Shown piece by piece: positions 49,460 through 57,726 of a stretch of DNA of 64,000 nt. Positions within the stretch are counted from its first letter, which is position 1. Each line of letters opens with the position of its first letter. This stretch comes from Gammaproteobacteria bacterium (GTDB taxonomy: Bacteria; Pseudomonadota; Gammaproteobacteria; HK1). The stretch spans positions 2,921,288 to 2,985,287 of the forward strand of contig WLWT01000001.1 of assembly GCA_012103455.1 (NCBI GenBank), given 5' to 3'. The translations under genes and the position numbers were made by a program. The notes beneath the pieces were generated by a model. That model had not been told where the DNA came from and did no database searches. It was given only the letters and a program-made list of their open reading frames with translations.

Positions 49460-51531
49460 GCTTTTTTCCGGATATACGTGGCGTTGGACGGGCTCTTGAA
49501 TGTCTCCCAGCCATAACCTCGTTTACCGTAGATTTCATCCATCGCTTTTCTGACGAGCTGAAAAGCAAAATTGTCCCTGTCGTCCAAGTGTTGCGGGAGT
49601 TGCTTTAAAAAGAAAGCTTTAACCGCCCCCCAGGGCGCGCCCTCGGGCGCTGCGATCTTGGTGGTCAAGCGCTCATCGGCGCGCAGCGCATCGATCACTC
49701 GTGCCTCGATGCCAGCCATCACATCAACAGCTCCCACGCCCTCCTCCGGGTTGGCATCGCCCATCAGACTTAACTGTGTATCTCCCCTGAACCTCTCGCG
49801 CAGCACTCTGGCATGGGTATTGCCCGCCGGCCGGTTGTAGGCGGTATCGCGCACGGGGAATTGACGCTCGAAAGAGATCGCACGAATACTCACGGGGTAA
49901 GGTTTTCCTCCCACTGAGCTCCAGAATATGCCTTGACCGGGAATAGGCTCATTTAACAGCGAGCTTAGAAGATCATCGCTAAAGTGCGCGTTGGCCCGTT
50001 TCAGCGCCGTTAAATCTGCCGCCGACAGCAGGTGGAAGACGAACCAATTGTCGCCCTGGCTCAGGATTTCGACCGGTATGCTGCCAGGCTGCTGGGTAAT
50101 AAGAAGTGCGCCTAAATCGTACTTGCGGCCTTCTTTGACCCACGCGATATACGGCTCCGCCGCCGGCGCGTTGTCGTTTAACACTGACTGGGCTTCCTCG
50201 ACTACCGCGATGGTAGGAATGGTCTTGGGTTCAGCGGCGGTGAATTCCTGTTGATTGCGGTCAAAAATGCGCCGCAGTATCAGTCCGGACAGCACCAGGG
50301 ACTGCCCACCGCGCATTTGCGACACATCGATGACGCAGAGTTTCCCCTCCGATAGAGCGTGGATGAGCATGTCCATGAGCTGGCTGCTCTTGTCGTGCAA
50401 CATGCGCACGATGGCCGTCATGTTGCCTCTGGCAGCCAGTGCCTCCGCCTCCTGGCGCTGCGGCTCTAAATCGAGAATCTCGCACACCTCTTCGAGCGGC
50501 GTTGCGTTGCCGTTGGCATCGATGAGATTGACCAGCGCCTCCCACCGGTTCTGCGGCAATCCGCGCAGTTTGCGGACATTTTGCTGCTCTTGGCGTTCTG
50601 GGCTCAGGGCGATAGCGATGACATCCGCAGGGCGAAGGCGCCGGATATCGAGGCGGATCCCGCCGGCCACGAACGTGCTGTAAAACGGGCTAGGATTACG
50701 GCGTTCGGTAAAGACGATCAGCTTATCCTCGAGGGCGGGCACATCACACAGCCCCGGCCTGCCTTTGTCATCGGGCCAAAAATATTCCCCATCAGGATCG
50801 AAGATCACAGTACCGACCGCCACCCGCCGCCCGCCACGCTTCACAACGTATGGCGTAGTCTCGTAGAGCTGACTGAATAGCAGTTTGTTCAGGTTTGATT
50901 TGCCGAAGCCAGCGCGGGCGAAGACGAAACTCCGGCGTGAGACCAGGGACGCCACGGGGAATTTTACGAGCGTCTCCGGAGATACTAACTGCATCCATTC
51001 CTGGGTTTCAAAACCGGTGGCGCCTGCGGCGTAGATGTACTCGCCGAAGGCAAGATGCCCAATTGGCGCCCCGTCCACATTGTGTCCGGCGATCTCGCGC
51101 AGGACGGCATTCGAGGGGAAAGCGACCGGGCTTCCCACATGGGGCAGGCGCCGGTGGGACGGCACAAAGGTAAGAGCGCAGCCCCGCTTGCGCAGTACGC
51201 CGAGCACGCGGATATTGACCCGGTATTTGAGGTACTGCTCGCGCAGATCTTCCGGTATGGGGCGGCCTTCACGCACGGCGCGTATATTGAATTCTTCACC
51301 CGAGCCGAACGCCAGCTTACCCTCCGAAGAGAACGACGTGATGCGCCCTAGCACCGCTTCATCCGGCGTCTCTAGCTGCACCAGGAGAAATTGCCCGTGC
51401 ATCGGAATACTTTGGAATTCGTTGCGGTAAGGCAGCACCAGATCGGCATGGAACTCCAACCCACCTTGCTGAAAACCGCGAAAAATCCCGGCGACTTTGT
51501 CTTGAGGAAATAACGGTGTGTCCCCGATCAT
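49456..51531 (-). CDS. HerA-like hexameric ATPase
   Basis: A 691-residue ATPase of the HerA/FtsK superfamily (DUF87). Walker A is RAGFGKS at residues 206-212. Walker B is IAVVEEA at about 441-447, with the doubled Glu of HerA proteins. FDPDGEYF near 245 and LITQQPGSIPVEIL further on match HerA helicases. The N-terminal 150 residues look like the HAS-barrel region. HerA proteins form hexameric rings that move DNA and drive the NurA nuclease. It lies 8 bp downstream of the NurA-like gene and overlaps the methyltransferase gene. Confidence 0.9.
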   Translation of the reverse strand: MIGDTPLFPQDKVAGIFRGFQQGGLEFHADLVLPYRNEFQSIPMHGQFLLVQLETPDEAVLGRITSFSSEGKLAFGSGEEFNIRAVREGRPIPEDLREQYLKYRVNIRVLGVLRKRGCALTFVPSHRRLPHVGSPVAFPSNAVLREIAGHNVDGAPIGHLAFGEYIYAAGATGFETQEWMQLVSPETLVKFPVASLVSRRSFVFARAGFGKSNLNKLLFSQLYETTPYVVKRGGRRVAVGTVIFDPDGEYFWPDDKGRPGLCDVPALEDKLIVFTERRNPSPFYSTFVAGGIRLDIRRLRPADVIAIALSPERQEQQNVRKLRGLPQNRWEALVNLIDANGNATPLEEVCEILDLEPQRQEAEALAARGNMTAIVRMLHDKSSQLMDMLIHALSEGKLCVIDVSQMRGGQSLVLSGLILRRIFDRNQQEFTAAEPKTIPTIAVVEEAQSVLNDNAPAAEPYIAWVKEGRKYDLGALLITQQPGSIPVEILSQGDNWFVFHLLSAADLTALKRANAHFSDDLLSSLLNEPIPGQGIFWSSVGGKPYPVSIRAISFERQFPVRDTAYNRPAGNTHARVLRERFRGDTQLSLMGDANPEEGVGAVDVMAGIEARVIDALRADERLTTKIAAPEGAPWGAVKAFFLKQLPQHLDDRDNFAFQLVRKAMDEIYGKRGYGWETFKSPSNATYIRKKA

Positions 51532-51539
51532 GGCGGCAC

Positions 51540-52721
51540 CTATCCGTAGCGCTGCTGGGAGGGATCGGCATCCTGTAGCTGGAACACATCAAGTATTGCC
51601 GCATCACCCTTGAGACTTGCCCGTACCCCTTCATAAATAAAGTCTTGCAGGATGTCGAAATCGAACTCCACCAGCGCTGCGCTCTCATGGGCCTTCTGTA
51701 GACAACGCGGGTAGTGGGGAACCGGAAATCCGTTGATGGTGTCGGCCAACAGCGCACCGAGTATGGTATGAGCCTCCCCCGCCTGTGGCACGAAGATGTC
51801 AATCGGCCAGATGGGGTCGCGGCGGTGGCCGCCGAACTTCACCAAAAACATCTTGCCGCCAACAAACTTGTTGCCCTCCCCGCCTGCGCCGGCACGGTCG
51901 TCGCCACGGGCGAACTCCGACCAGACGTAAGCCCGTTCTTCAACGTCGCGTGGAATCTCGACGTAAGCGGGATAGTCGGTTTGCAATACGCCCTCAAGCG
52001 CCATAGCCAAGCGGTATCTGGACAGAACTTTGCTGCGTTTGGCGACACCGGTCAGGTAGATGCGGCGCCGGCACCGGTGCCATTGTTCTTCAATGCGCGC
52101 GAGCATGCCTTGCAGCAAGCGTTGAAACAGATCGCCGGCGAAAACTTTGCTGCGTAAAAGACCATCGCAGACGATGAGTGTGTCCGTGCCGAAATCTTTC
52201 TTTAAAACGGCGAAAACAATGGCCCATTCCACCAACTCCCTATAGACCTGCACCCAACTTGGAGAGATGGGATTAGCGCTAGCCGTGGGCCTGATCATGT
52301 GGGACAGCGCCGGTAAGGTGTGTACACCCAGGAATCGCATCATCTCGCCAAGCGCCGTGTTTGGCGCTCCGTCGCGGCCGAACTGCCGCTCATTGAGCTT
52401 TTCTATAGGCGTGGTGGGCGAGATAGCTTCAAGACAATATTCGTTATCGCTGCTGTCAACAACGCGCACTAGTTGGATCAGAAAAGGATCAAAATGAAGC
52501 TGGTTGTTGCCGCCATCGGTACCGACGATGGAGATCGAGGTAGTGGCGCGCGGCTGAATGCGCCGGGTCGATAGACCTAGAGGCCGGATCTCCTCGCGCA
52601 ATTGGTCGAGAATCGTTTGATCGGCACCGATGCAATCGGCTATCGCTTCCTTGAGTTGGCCTTGAGTTGCGGGATCAATCAATGGCGTAGGTTCATCATA
52701 GCTGAGGACATAGCATAGCAA
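51540..52721 (-). CDS. NurA-domain nuclease
   Basis: A 393-residue protein with the NurA nuclease layout. A first Asp lies in IVGTDGGNN (Asp69), a second in LIVCDGLLRSK (Asp186), and the basic GVAKRSKVL near 225-233. These match the RNase H-like NurA core with its metal-binding Asp residues. NurA works with HerA in archaea to resect DNA ends (5'-3' exonuclease and single-strand endonuclease). This is the first gene of the operon. The start ATG lies in a repeated ATGCTATGCTATG, so a start a few codons later is possible. Confidence 0.85.
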   Translation of the reverse strand: MLCYVLSYDEPTPLIDPATQGQLKEAIADCIGADQTILDQLREEIRPLGLSTRRIQPRATTSISIVGTDGGNNQLHFDPFLIQLVRVVDSSDNEYCLEAISPTTPIEKLNERQFGRDGAPNTALGEMMRFLGVHTLPALSHMIRPTASANPISPSWVQVYRELVEWAIVFAVLKKDFGTDTLIVCDGLLRSKVFAGDLFQRLLQGMLARIEEQWHRCRRRIYLTGVAKRSKVLSRYRLAMALEGVLQTDYPAYVEIPRDVEERAYVWSEFARGDDRAGAGGEGNKFVGGKMFLVKFGGHRRDPIWPIDIFVPQAGEAHTILGALLADTINGFPVPHYPRCLQKAHESAALVEFDFDILQDFIYEGVRASLKGDAAILDVFQLQDADPSQQRYG

Positions 52722-52805
52722 GATAGTCGTTTAAGTCGTCCTCTGCGCTTCACTTGCGCGTTCTTTATCGGCGTACGCTATGTTTTTCTCTACTTATCTA
52801 ATATC

Positions 52806-52905
52806 GCGGTAACAAGGCGGAGCTATTCGGGAACGGCAACCCTGTCGAACAGGGTGTCGAAGAATTGGAGGCTGAGCCCGGAATCGAACCGAGGTACACG
52901 GCTTT
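52806..52905. repeat. tRNA-Cys-derived direct repeat, copy A
   Basis: The segment 52821-52905 matches 53641-53725 with only three mismatches in 85 bp, and the likeness extends about 15 bp further left. It includes the last 40 nt of tRNA-Cys (acceptor 3' strand, T arm, variable loop, part of the anticodon stem) and the DNA following the tRNA. The 5' half of the tRNA is missing, so it is not a functional tRNA. With copy B it brackets the toxin-antitoxin genes like attachment sites. Confidence 0.9.
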
Positions 52906-52923
52906 ACGAGGTACACGGCTTTA
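52890..52923. repeat. 17-bp tandem duplication at the broken end of the tRNA-Cys fragment
   Basis: Two perfect 17-bp units (cgaggtacacggcttta) lie exactly at the truncated edge of the partial tRNA-Cys. Confidence 0.92.
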
Positions 52924-52991
52924 ACTGTTAGGGAAAATGAACACATCCTCCCACAATATCACTCAGAAGCTAGCCAAATCGCCCCATATAA

Positions 52992-53009
52992 AGTACGATT
53001 AGAAGTACT
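52992..53009. promoter_or_regulatory. possible antitoxin operator
   Basis: A short inverted repeat (agtac, 8 bases, gtact) lies 28 bp before the antitoxin ATG. Phd/YefM-type antitoxins bind such palindromes to repress their own operon. The assignment is by position only. Confidence 0.35.
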
Positions 53010-53036
53010 ATTAATGACCCTATTGGGGATCAACTC

Positions 53037-53288
53037 ATGACCAGCATCACCGCAAATGATCTCAAGACTAAAGGCGTGTCTGTTGTCGAGTCCGCCCTTC
53101 AGCAAGACGGGGAAGCCGTGATTACCGTACGCGGCGAGCGTAAGTACGTTGTGCTCGACTTCAATACCTACAACAAACTGCGCGAATACGAGTTGGATAT
53201 CGCCCTTCAAGAAGCCTGCAGCGATATAACCAACGGTAACTACAAAACTGAAAGCGTGGATGAGCATATGAAGCGAGTACTGGGCTAA
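53037..53288 (+). CDS. Phd/YefM-type antitoxin
   Basis: An 83-residue type II antitoxin. The N-terminal TSITANDLKTKGVSVVESAL and VITVRGERKYVVLDFNTYNKL match the DNA-binding part of the Phd/YefM fold. The C-terminal tail is charged and probably wraps the toxin. Its stop overlaps the toxin start (TAATG), typical of a coupled pair. Confidence 0.9.
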   Translation: MTSITANDLKTKGVSVVESALQQDGEAVITVRGERKYVVLDFNTYNKLREYELDIALQEACSDITNGNYKTESVDEHMKRVLG

Positions 53289-53563
53289 TGCCATACACAC
53301 TGATATACCCGGATAGCTATATCAGACGCGCCAAGAAATTCTTATGGAAGCATCCAGAGATACATAACCAATACAGGAAAACGCTCGAACTGCTGGAGTT
53401 AGACCCTTACCACCCCTCATTAAGGTTGCACAACTTGGAAGGTCGCCTGAAGGGTCTATCCTCAGTCTCTATCAATATGAGCTATCGGATTGTGCTGGAG
53501 TTGGAGATTCAGGACAGGGAGATTATTCTGGTCAATATTGGTAACCATGATCAGGTTTATTAG
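53288..53563 (+). CDS. RelE/ParE-superfamily toxin
   Basis: A 91-residue toxin of the RelE fold. The core reads HPSLRLHNLEGRLKGLSSVSINMSYRIVLELE as separate blocks LRLHNLEGRLKG, MSYRIVLEL and LVNIGNHDQVY. The LEGRLKG, YRI and the C-terminal GNHDxVY with His and Tyr are seen in ribosome-dependent mRNA interferases. It is paired with the antitoxin upstream. The module is enclosed by the tRNA-Cys-derived repeats. Confidence 0.9.
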   Translation: MPYTLIYPDSYIRRAKKFLWKHPEIHNQYRKTLELLELDPYHPSLRLHNLEGRLKGLSSVSINMSYRIVLELEIQDREIILVNIGNHDQVY

Positions 53564-53626
53564 CCAAACTAACCGCCACTCTATGGTTTCTGTAACACTG
53601 AGCTTTTCATCATTACCTGTCTGATA

Positions 53627-53725
53627 GCGGTACAAAACGGAGCTATTCGGGAACGGCAACCCTGTCGAACAGAGTGTCGGGGAATTGGAGGCTGAGCCCG
53701 GAATCGAACCGAGGTACACGGCTTT
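53627..53725. repeat. tRNA-Cys-derived direct repeat, copy B
   Basis: This copy overlaps the complete tRNA-Cys gene and continues about 60 bp beyond its 3' end. It matches copy A at 52806-52905 at an offset of 820 bp. Confidence 0.9.
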
Positions 53726-53759
53726 GCAGGCCGCTGCATGACCACTCTGCCACTCAGCC
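53686..53759 (-). tRNA. tRNA-Cys (GCA)
   Basis: A 74-nt tRNA with encoded CCA. The acceptor stem is GGCTGAG / CTCAGCC, the anticodon loop contains GCA (CTGCAAA), and the T-loop is GGTTCGATTCC. It lies just downstream of tRNA-Gly on the same strand, as in the E. coli glyW-cysT-leuZ operon. Confidence 0.97.
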
Positions 53760-53765
53760 GGTAAA

Positions 53766-53797
53766 AGAAACGGCGCCAATAAATGACGGCGCCGTTT
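53766..53797 (-). terminator. hairpin between tRNA-Gly and tRNA-Cys
   Basis: A perfect 10-bp stem (aaacggcgcc / ggcgccgttt) with a 10-base loop; on the minus strand it is followed by CTTTT. It could be a processing signal or a partial terminator inside the tRNA operon. Confidence 0.5.
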
Positions 53798-53806
53798 TGA
53801 ATCGTT

Positions 53807-53882
<76 letters not shown>

Positions 53883-54323
53883 AGATTTTCCGTATTTTCA
53901 GGCGTTTACACGCTACTGTTCGTATCCAGCTTCTTCCGAGATGGTCACGCATTCGGTCACGCAACAACGACCGCACGAACAAACTTCCCTGCCACGCCAC
54001 GGCAGGCTTTCGCGCTACGGAAGCCTAAAATTGTAATCCATGTTTTCCCCTTTGGGAACATCTGGCTCCGAACGGCATCCGCCCTACCCTGCCATGTCTA
54101 CGGCCCGTCACCCCAGGTCGTGGCTGCTGGTGGGCGAGACCATCGTGCAGTGCAGACCGGACTCTTATCTGTTCTACACAAACTGCGCTATGTTCAGCCG
54201 TATTCGACTATCTTTCATTGCTTCTATTGGACAACAAAGATGGATGGGGGCAAGAATGAGAATGGCATGGTCCCTGAATCTGAACCAGCGGTCACGCCGG
54301 GTGATGCGTGGCGGAGACGACTA
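53883..54323. other. gap at the left edge of the second defence locus
   Basis: About 440 bp between tRNA-Gly and the HTH gene. It must hold the tRNA promoter on the minus strand and the operon promoter on the plus strand. An open frame runs through it, but no gene family was recognised. Base composition is less G+C-biased than the surrounding housekeeping DNA. Confidence 0.45.
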
Positions 54324-54521
54324 ATGGTTGAAGACCGTTGGCTATCGGTCGATGAGATCGCCGCTTACCTCGGGGTGAAGCGCGATACGGTGTACAAGTG
54401 GATCGACCGCAAGAACATGCCCGGTCACAAGGTCGGCCGGCTGTGGAAATTCAGAAAAGACGAGGTTGACCAGTGGGTCCGGCTAGGCAGCAAGGCACGG
54501 GGTGCGGGCCGCGATGACTGA
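54324..54521 (+). CDS. excisionase-like helix-turn-helix protein
   Basis: A 65-residue protein of the MerR-like excisionase (Xis) DNA-binding family. WLSVDEIAAYLGVKRDTVYKWI forms the helix-turn-helix and GRLWKFRKDEVDQWV the wing. The ATG at 54324 has GGAG at good spacing; an in-frame ATG at 54240 would add 28 residues. It is the first gene of the operon and probably its regulator. There is no integrase nearby, so excision is not implied. Confidence 0.82.
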   Translation: MVEDRWLSVDEIAAYLGVKRDTVYKWIDRKNMPGHKVGRLWKFRKDEVDQWVRLGSKARGAGRDD

Positions 54522-54595
54522 TGCTGTTGCACCGACGGCCTGCTCCACGCCCGGCGCTTCCGGGCCGCTTGGTGAGGATCAGAGGACGCACCGGC

Positions 54596-57500
54596 ATGGA
54601 TAACCCATTCTTCGAACGCCCGATCCTCAATTCTCCATACGATTACCCCGGCAGGCATTGGGAACTGGACGCCACCGGTCAGCCGACGCAACAGATCATC
54701 GAGAGCCGCCGCCGTGCGGAATTCATCACCCCTATTCCGAAGCCCAAGAAGCGCAAAAGCGCCACCAAACAAGAGTCGCTTCTATTCGATGAACTCTCGA
54801 CCAAGGATCAGCAATACGACCACACGGCGGTCATCAACGGCGTCCGCGAGCAAGTTAACCAGTGGAGCAAGCTGCCGAAGCCGAACCAGTGGCGGGTAAC
54901 GCCAGAGACAGCCCGCCTCCTCCAGCACTGGCGGCATCATGAGTTCAGTGACATCCGCCCCTTCTTCTGTCAGGTCGAGGCTGCTGAGACCGCGATCTGG
55001 CTGACCGAGGTCGCGCCACAGATCGGCAACGCCGGAAAGCGGTTTCTCGACCATCTCGCCAACGCCAGCAACGACGCCAACCCCGAGCTAATGCGTCTGG
55101 CACTCAAGCTGGCTACGGGGGCGGGGAAAACGACCGTGATGGCGATGCTGATTGCGTGGCAGACCATCAATGCCGTGCGACACCCGCAGAGCAGGCGATT
55201 CACCCGTGGCTTCCTCATAGTGGCACCGGGCTTGACCATCCGAGACCGGCTGCGAGTCCTCCAGCCCAACGACCCGGACAGCTACTACGAAGCCCGCGAA
55301 CTGGTGCCGGGTGACATGCTCGCAGACATTGAACGCGCCAAGATCGTCATCACCAACTATCACGCCTTCAAGCGCCGCGAGCGCATGGACCTGTCAAAAG
55401 GCGGACGTTCCCTGCTCCAAGGACGCGGCGAAGCACTCGACACCCTGGAGACGGAAGGTCAGATGCTACAGCGGGTGATGCCTGGACTCATGGGCATCAA
55501 GAACATCTTGGTGCTCAATGACGAGGCGCACCACTGCTATCGAGAGAAGCCCGGTGAAGAACTGGAAGGCGACCTGAAGGGAGACGACAAGAAGGAAGCC
55601 GAGAAGAACAAAGAAGCAGCGCGAGTCTGGATTTCAGGTCTAGAAGCAGTCAACCGAAAGCTCGGTGTCACTCGCGTCATCGACTTGTCTGCCACGCCGT
55701 TTTTTCTGAGCGGATCGGGTTATGCCGAGGGCACCTTGTTCCCCTGGACCATGAGCGACTTCTCTTTGATGGACGCCATCGAGTGCGGCATCGTCAAGCT
55801 CCCCCGTGTTCCCGTAGCGGACAACATCCCAGGGGGCGAGATGCCCCGCTTCCGCAACTTGTGGGGCCGACCACTTGGACCTGGGCGTGCCGAGTAACGC
55901 CCAGGGGGCGAGATGCCCCGCTTCCGCAACTTGTGGGAGCACATCCGCCAGCGTATGCCGAAGAAAGGGCGTGGCAAGAGCAAGTCCCTCGACCCGCTTA
56001 GTCTGCCGGTGGAACTACAGACTGCGCTCGAAGCGCTCTACGGGCACTACAAGAAGACCTACGATCTGTGGGAGAAAGCCGGAATTCGGGTTCCACCCTG
56101 TTTCATTGTCGTCTGCAACAACACGGCTACATCAAAGCTGGTCTATGACTATATCTCAGGCTTTGTTCAGGAGCAGGCAGATGGATCGAGCCGGGTCATC
56201 AATGGCCGGCTGGAGCTGTTTCGCAACTACGATGAACACGACAACCAGTACCCGCGCCCGCGCACGCTGCTGATAGACAGTGAACAGCTTGAATCCGGAG
56301 ACGCGCTCGACAAGCGGTTTCGAGAGATGGCGGCGGACGAGATCGACCGCTTTAGACGCGAGATCATCGAGCGCACCCGCGATCACCGCCAAGCCGAGGG
56401 CATCACCGACCAAGACTTGCTTCGCGAGGTCATGAATACAGTCGGCAAGGCTGGCCGTCTTGGTGGTTCCATCCGATGTGTCGTGTCCGTATCCATGCTG
56501 ACAGAGGGTTGGGACGCCAATACCGTCACCCATGTGCTCGGCGTTCGCGCCTTCGGTACTCAACTGCTCTGCGAGCAAGTCGTAGGACGCGCCCTTCGCC
56601 GTCAGTCATACGACCTCAACGAAGAAGAACTCTTCAACGTCGAGTATGCCGATGTGCTCGGCATCCCGTTTGATTTCGCCGCCAGGCCGGTCGTCGCGCC
56701 GCCGCAGCCACCGCGTGAAACGATTCAGGTAAGAGCTGTATCACCGGAGCGCGATTCACTCGAAATCCGCTTCCCTCGGGTCGCCGGATACCGGGTCGAG
56801 CTACCGGAAGAGAAACTGACAGCGAAGTTCAACGCGGACTCCATACTGGAACTCACGCCCGATATGGTCGGAGCCACCCACACGCAGAACTCAGGAATCA
56901 TCGGCGAATCAGTCGATCTCAGCCTGGAGCACCTAGAGGATATGAGGCGGTCGTCTCTTATCTTCCACATCGCGACCCGACTTTTGTACACCAAATGGCG
57001 CGATCCAGGCGACGAGCCGAAGCTGTTCTTGCATGGCCAGCTACGACGCATTACCAAGCAATGGTTGGACCACTGCCTCGTCTGCAAGGGGGACACCTAT
57101 CCCGCTCAGCTCATGTACCAAGAGCTTGCAGACATGGCTTGTGAGCGCATAACCGCAGGCATCACCCGCCAGCTCATCGGTGAACGTCCCGTCAAAGCGG
57201 TGATGGACCCGTACAATCCCGTTGGCTCGACCAGCAACGTCAAGTTCAACACTTCGAACCGCGACCGCTATGAAACACACTCCCGGCGGTGTCATGTCAA
57301 TTGGGTCATTCTTGATAGCGACTGGGAAGCGGAATTCTGCCGCGTAGCGGAGGCGCATCCTCGCGTCAAAGCCTACGTCAAGAACCACCACCTTGGCTTG
57401 GAAGTTCCGTATCGCTACGGCTCAGAGAGCCGCAGATACCGTCCAGACTTTATCGTCGTGTCGATGATGGCCATGGAGATGATGACTTCCTGTATCTCGT

Positions 57501-57716
57501 TGTCGAGATCAAAGGCTACCGAAGAGAGGACGCCAAGGAGAAGAAAGCGACGATGGACACCTATTGGGTTCCTGGCGTCAACAATCATGGTCAATACGGA
57601 CGTTGGGCATTCGCGGAATTCACGGATGTCTATGAGATGCAGGTTGATTTCGCGGCCAAGGTGGAGTCGGAGTTCGACAAGATGATCGACTCCGTAGCGG
57701 CTGCACCAGTGCTGTA
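54596..57716 (+). pseudogene. type III-like restriction enzyme (helicase-endonuclease), broken in two places
   Basis: A res-type subunit: an SF2 helicase with a C-terminal PD-(D/E)xK nuclease. Walker A is LATGAGKTT near 55110, the DEAH-like box is LNDEAHHCY near 55515, and motif VI is QLLCEQVVGRALRR near 56560-56600. The nuclease core is YRPDFIVV followed, in another frame, by LVVEIKGYR. First lesion: a 72-bp in-frame insertion (38-bp direct repeat plus spacer) carries a TAA at 55895-55897. Second: a one-base loss at about 57460 separates PD from ExK; the true C-terminus continues in the next frame to the TAG at 57714. The intact pieces are 54596-55897 and 55913-57685. The ATG at 54596 (MDNPFFERP) fits a conserved start. 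Confidence 0.85.
55828..55937 (+). repeat. 38-bp direct repeats with a 34-bp spacer and hairpin inside the restriction gene
   Basis: Identical 38-bp copies at 55828-55865 and 55900-55937 are offset by 72 bp. The spacer contains the in-frame stop TAA and an 8-bp inverted repeat (cctgggcg, 10 bases, cgcccagg). Loss of one 72-bp unit would restore the open frame across this point. Confidence 0.95.
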
Positions 57717-57726
57717 GGGACTTGAT

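Noticed and set aside
52866..52923. A second tRNA-Cys gene
   Set aside because: Only the 3' 40 nt match; the D arm and the anticodon are missing, so it is a fragment left by duplication or integration.
53900..53960. Possible C-terminal tail of a phage integrase on the minus strand next to tRNA-Gly
   Set aside because: A short open tail (TECVTISEEAGYEQ) was noticed, but no catalytic integrase residues precede it and the likeness is too weak to support a call.
54324..54521. Calling the locus a prophage because of the excisionase-like protein
   Set aside because: No integrase, capsid, terminase or lysis genes are present; small proteins of this family often regulate restriction operons.
55640..55983. 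Two overlapping minus-strand frames with an internal repeated peptide
   Set aside because: They only mirror the 72-bp duplication in the restriction gene on the opposite strand.
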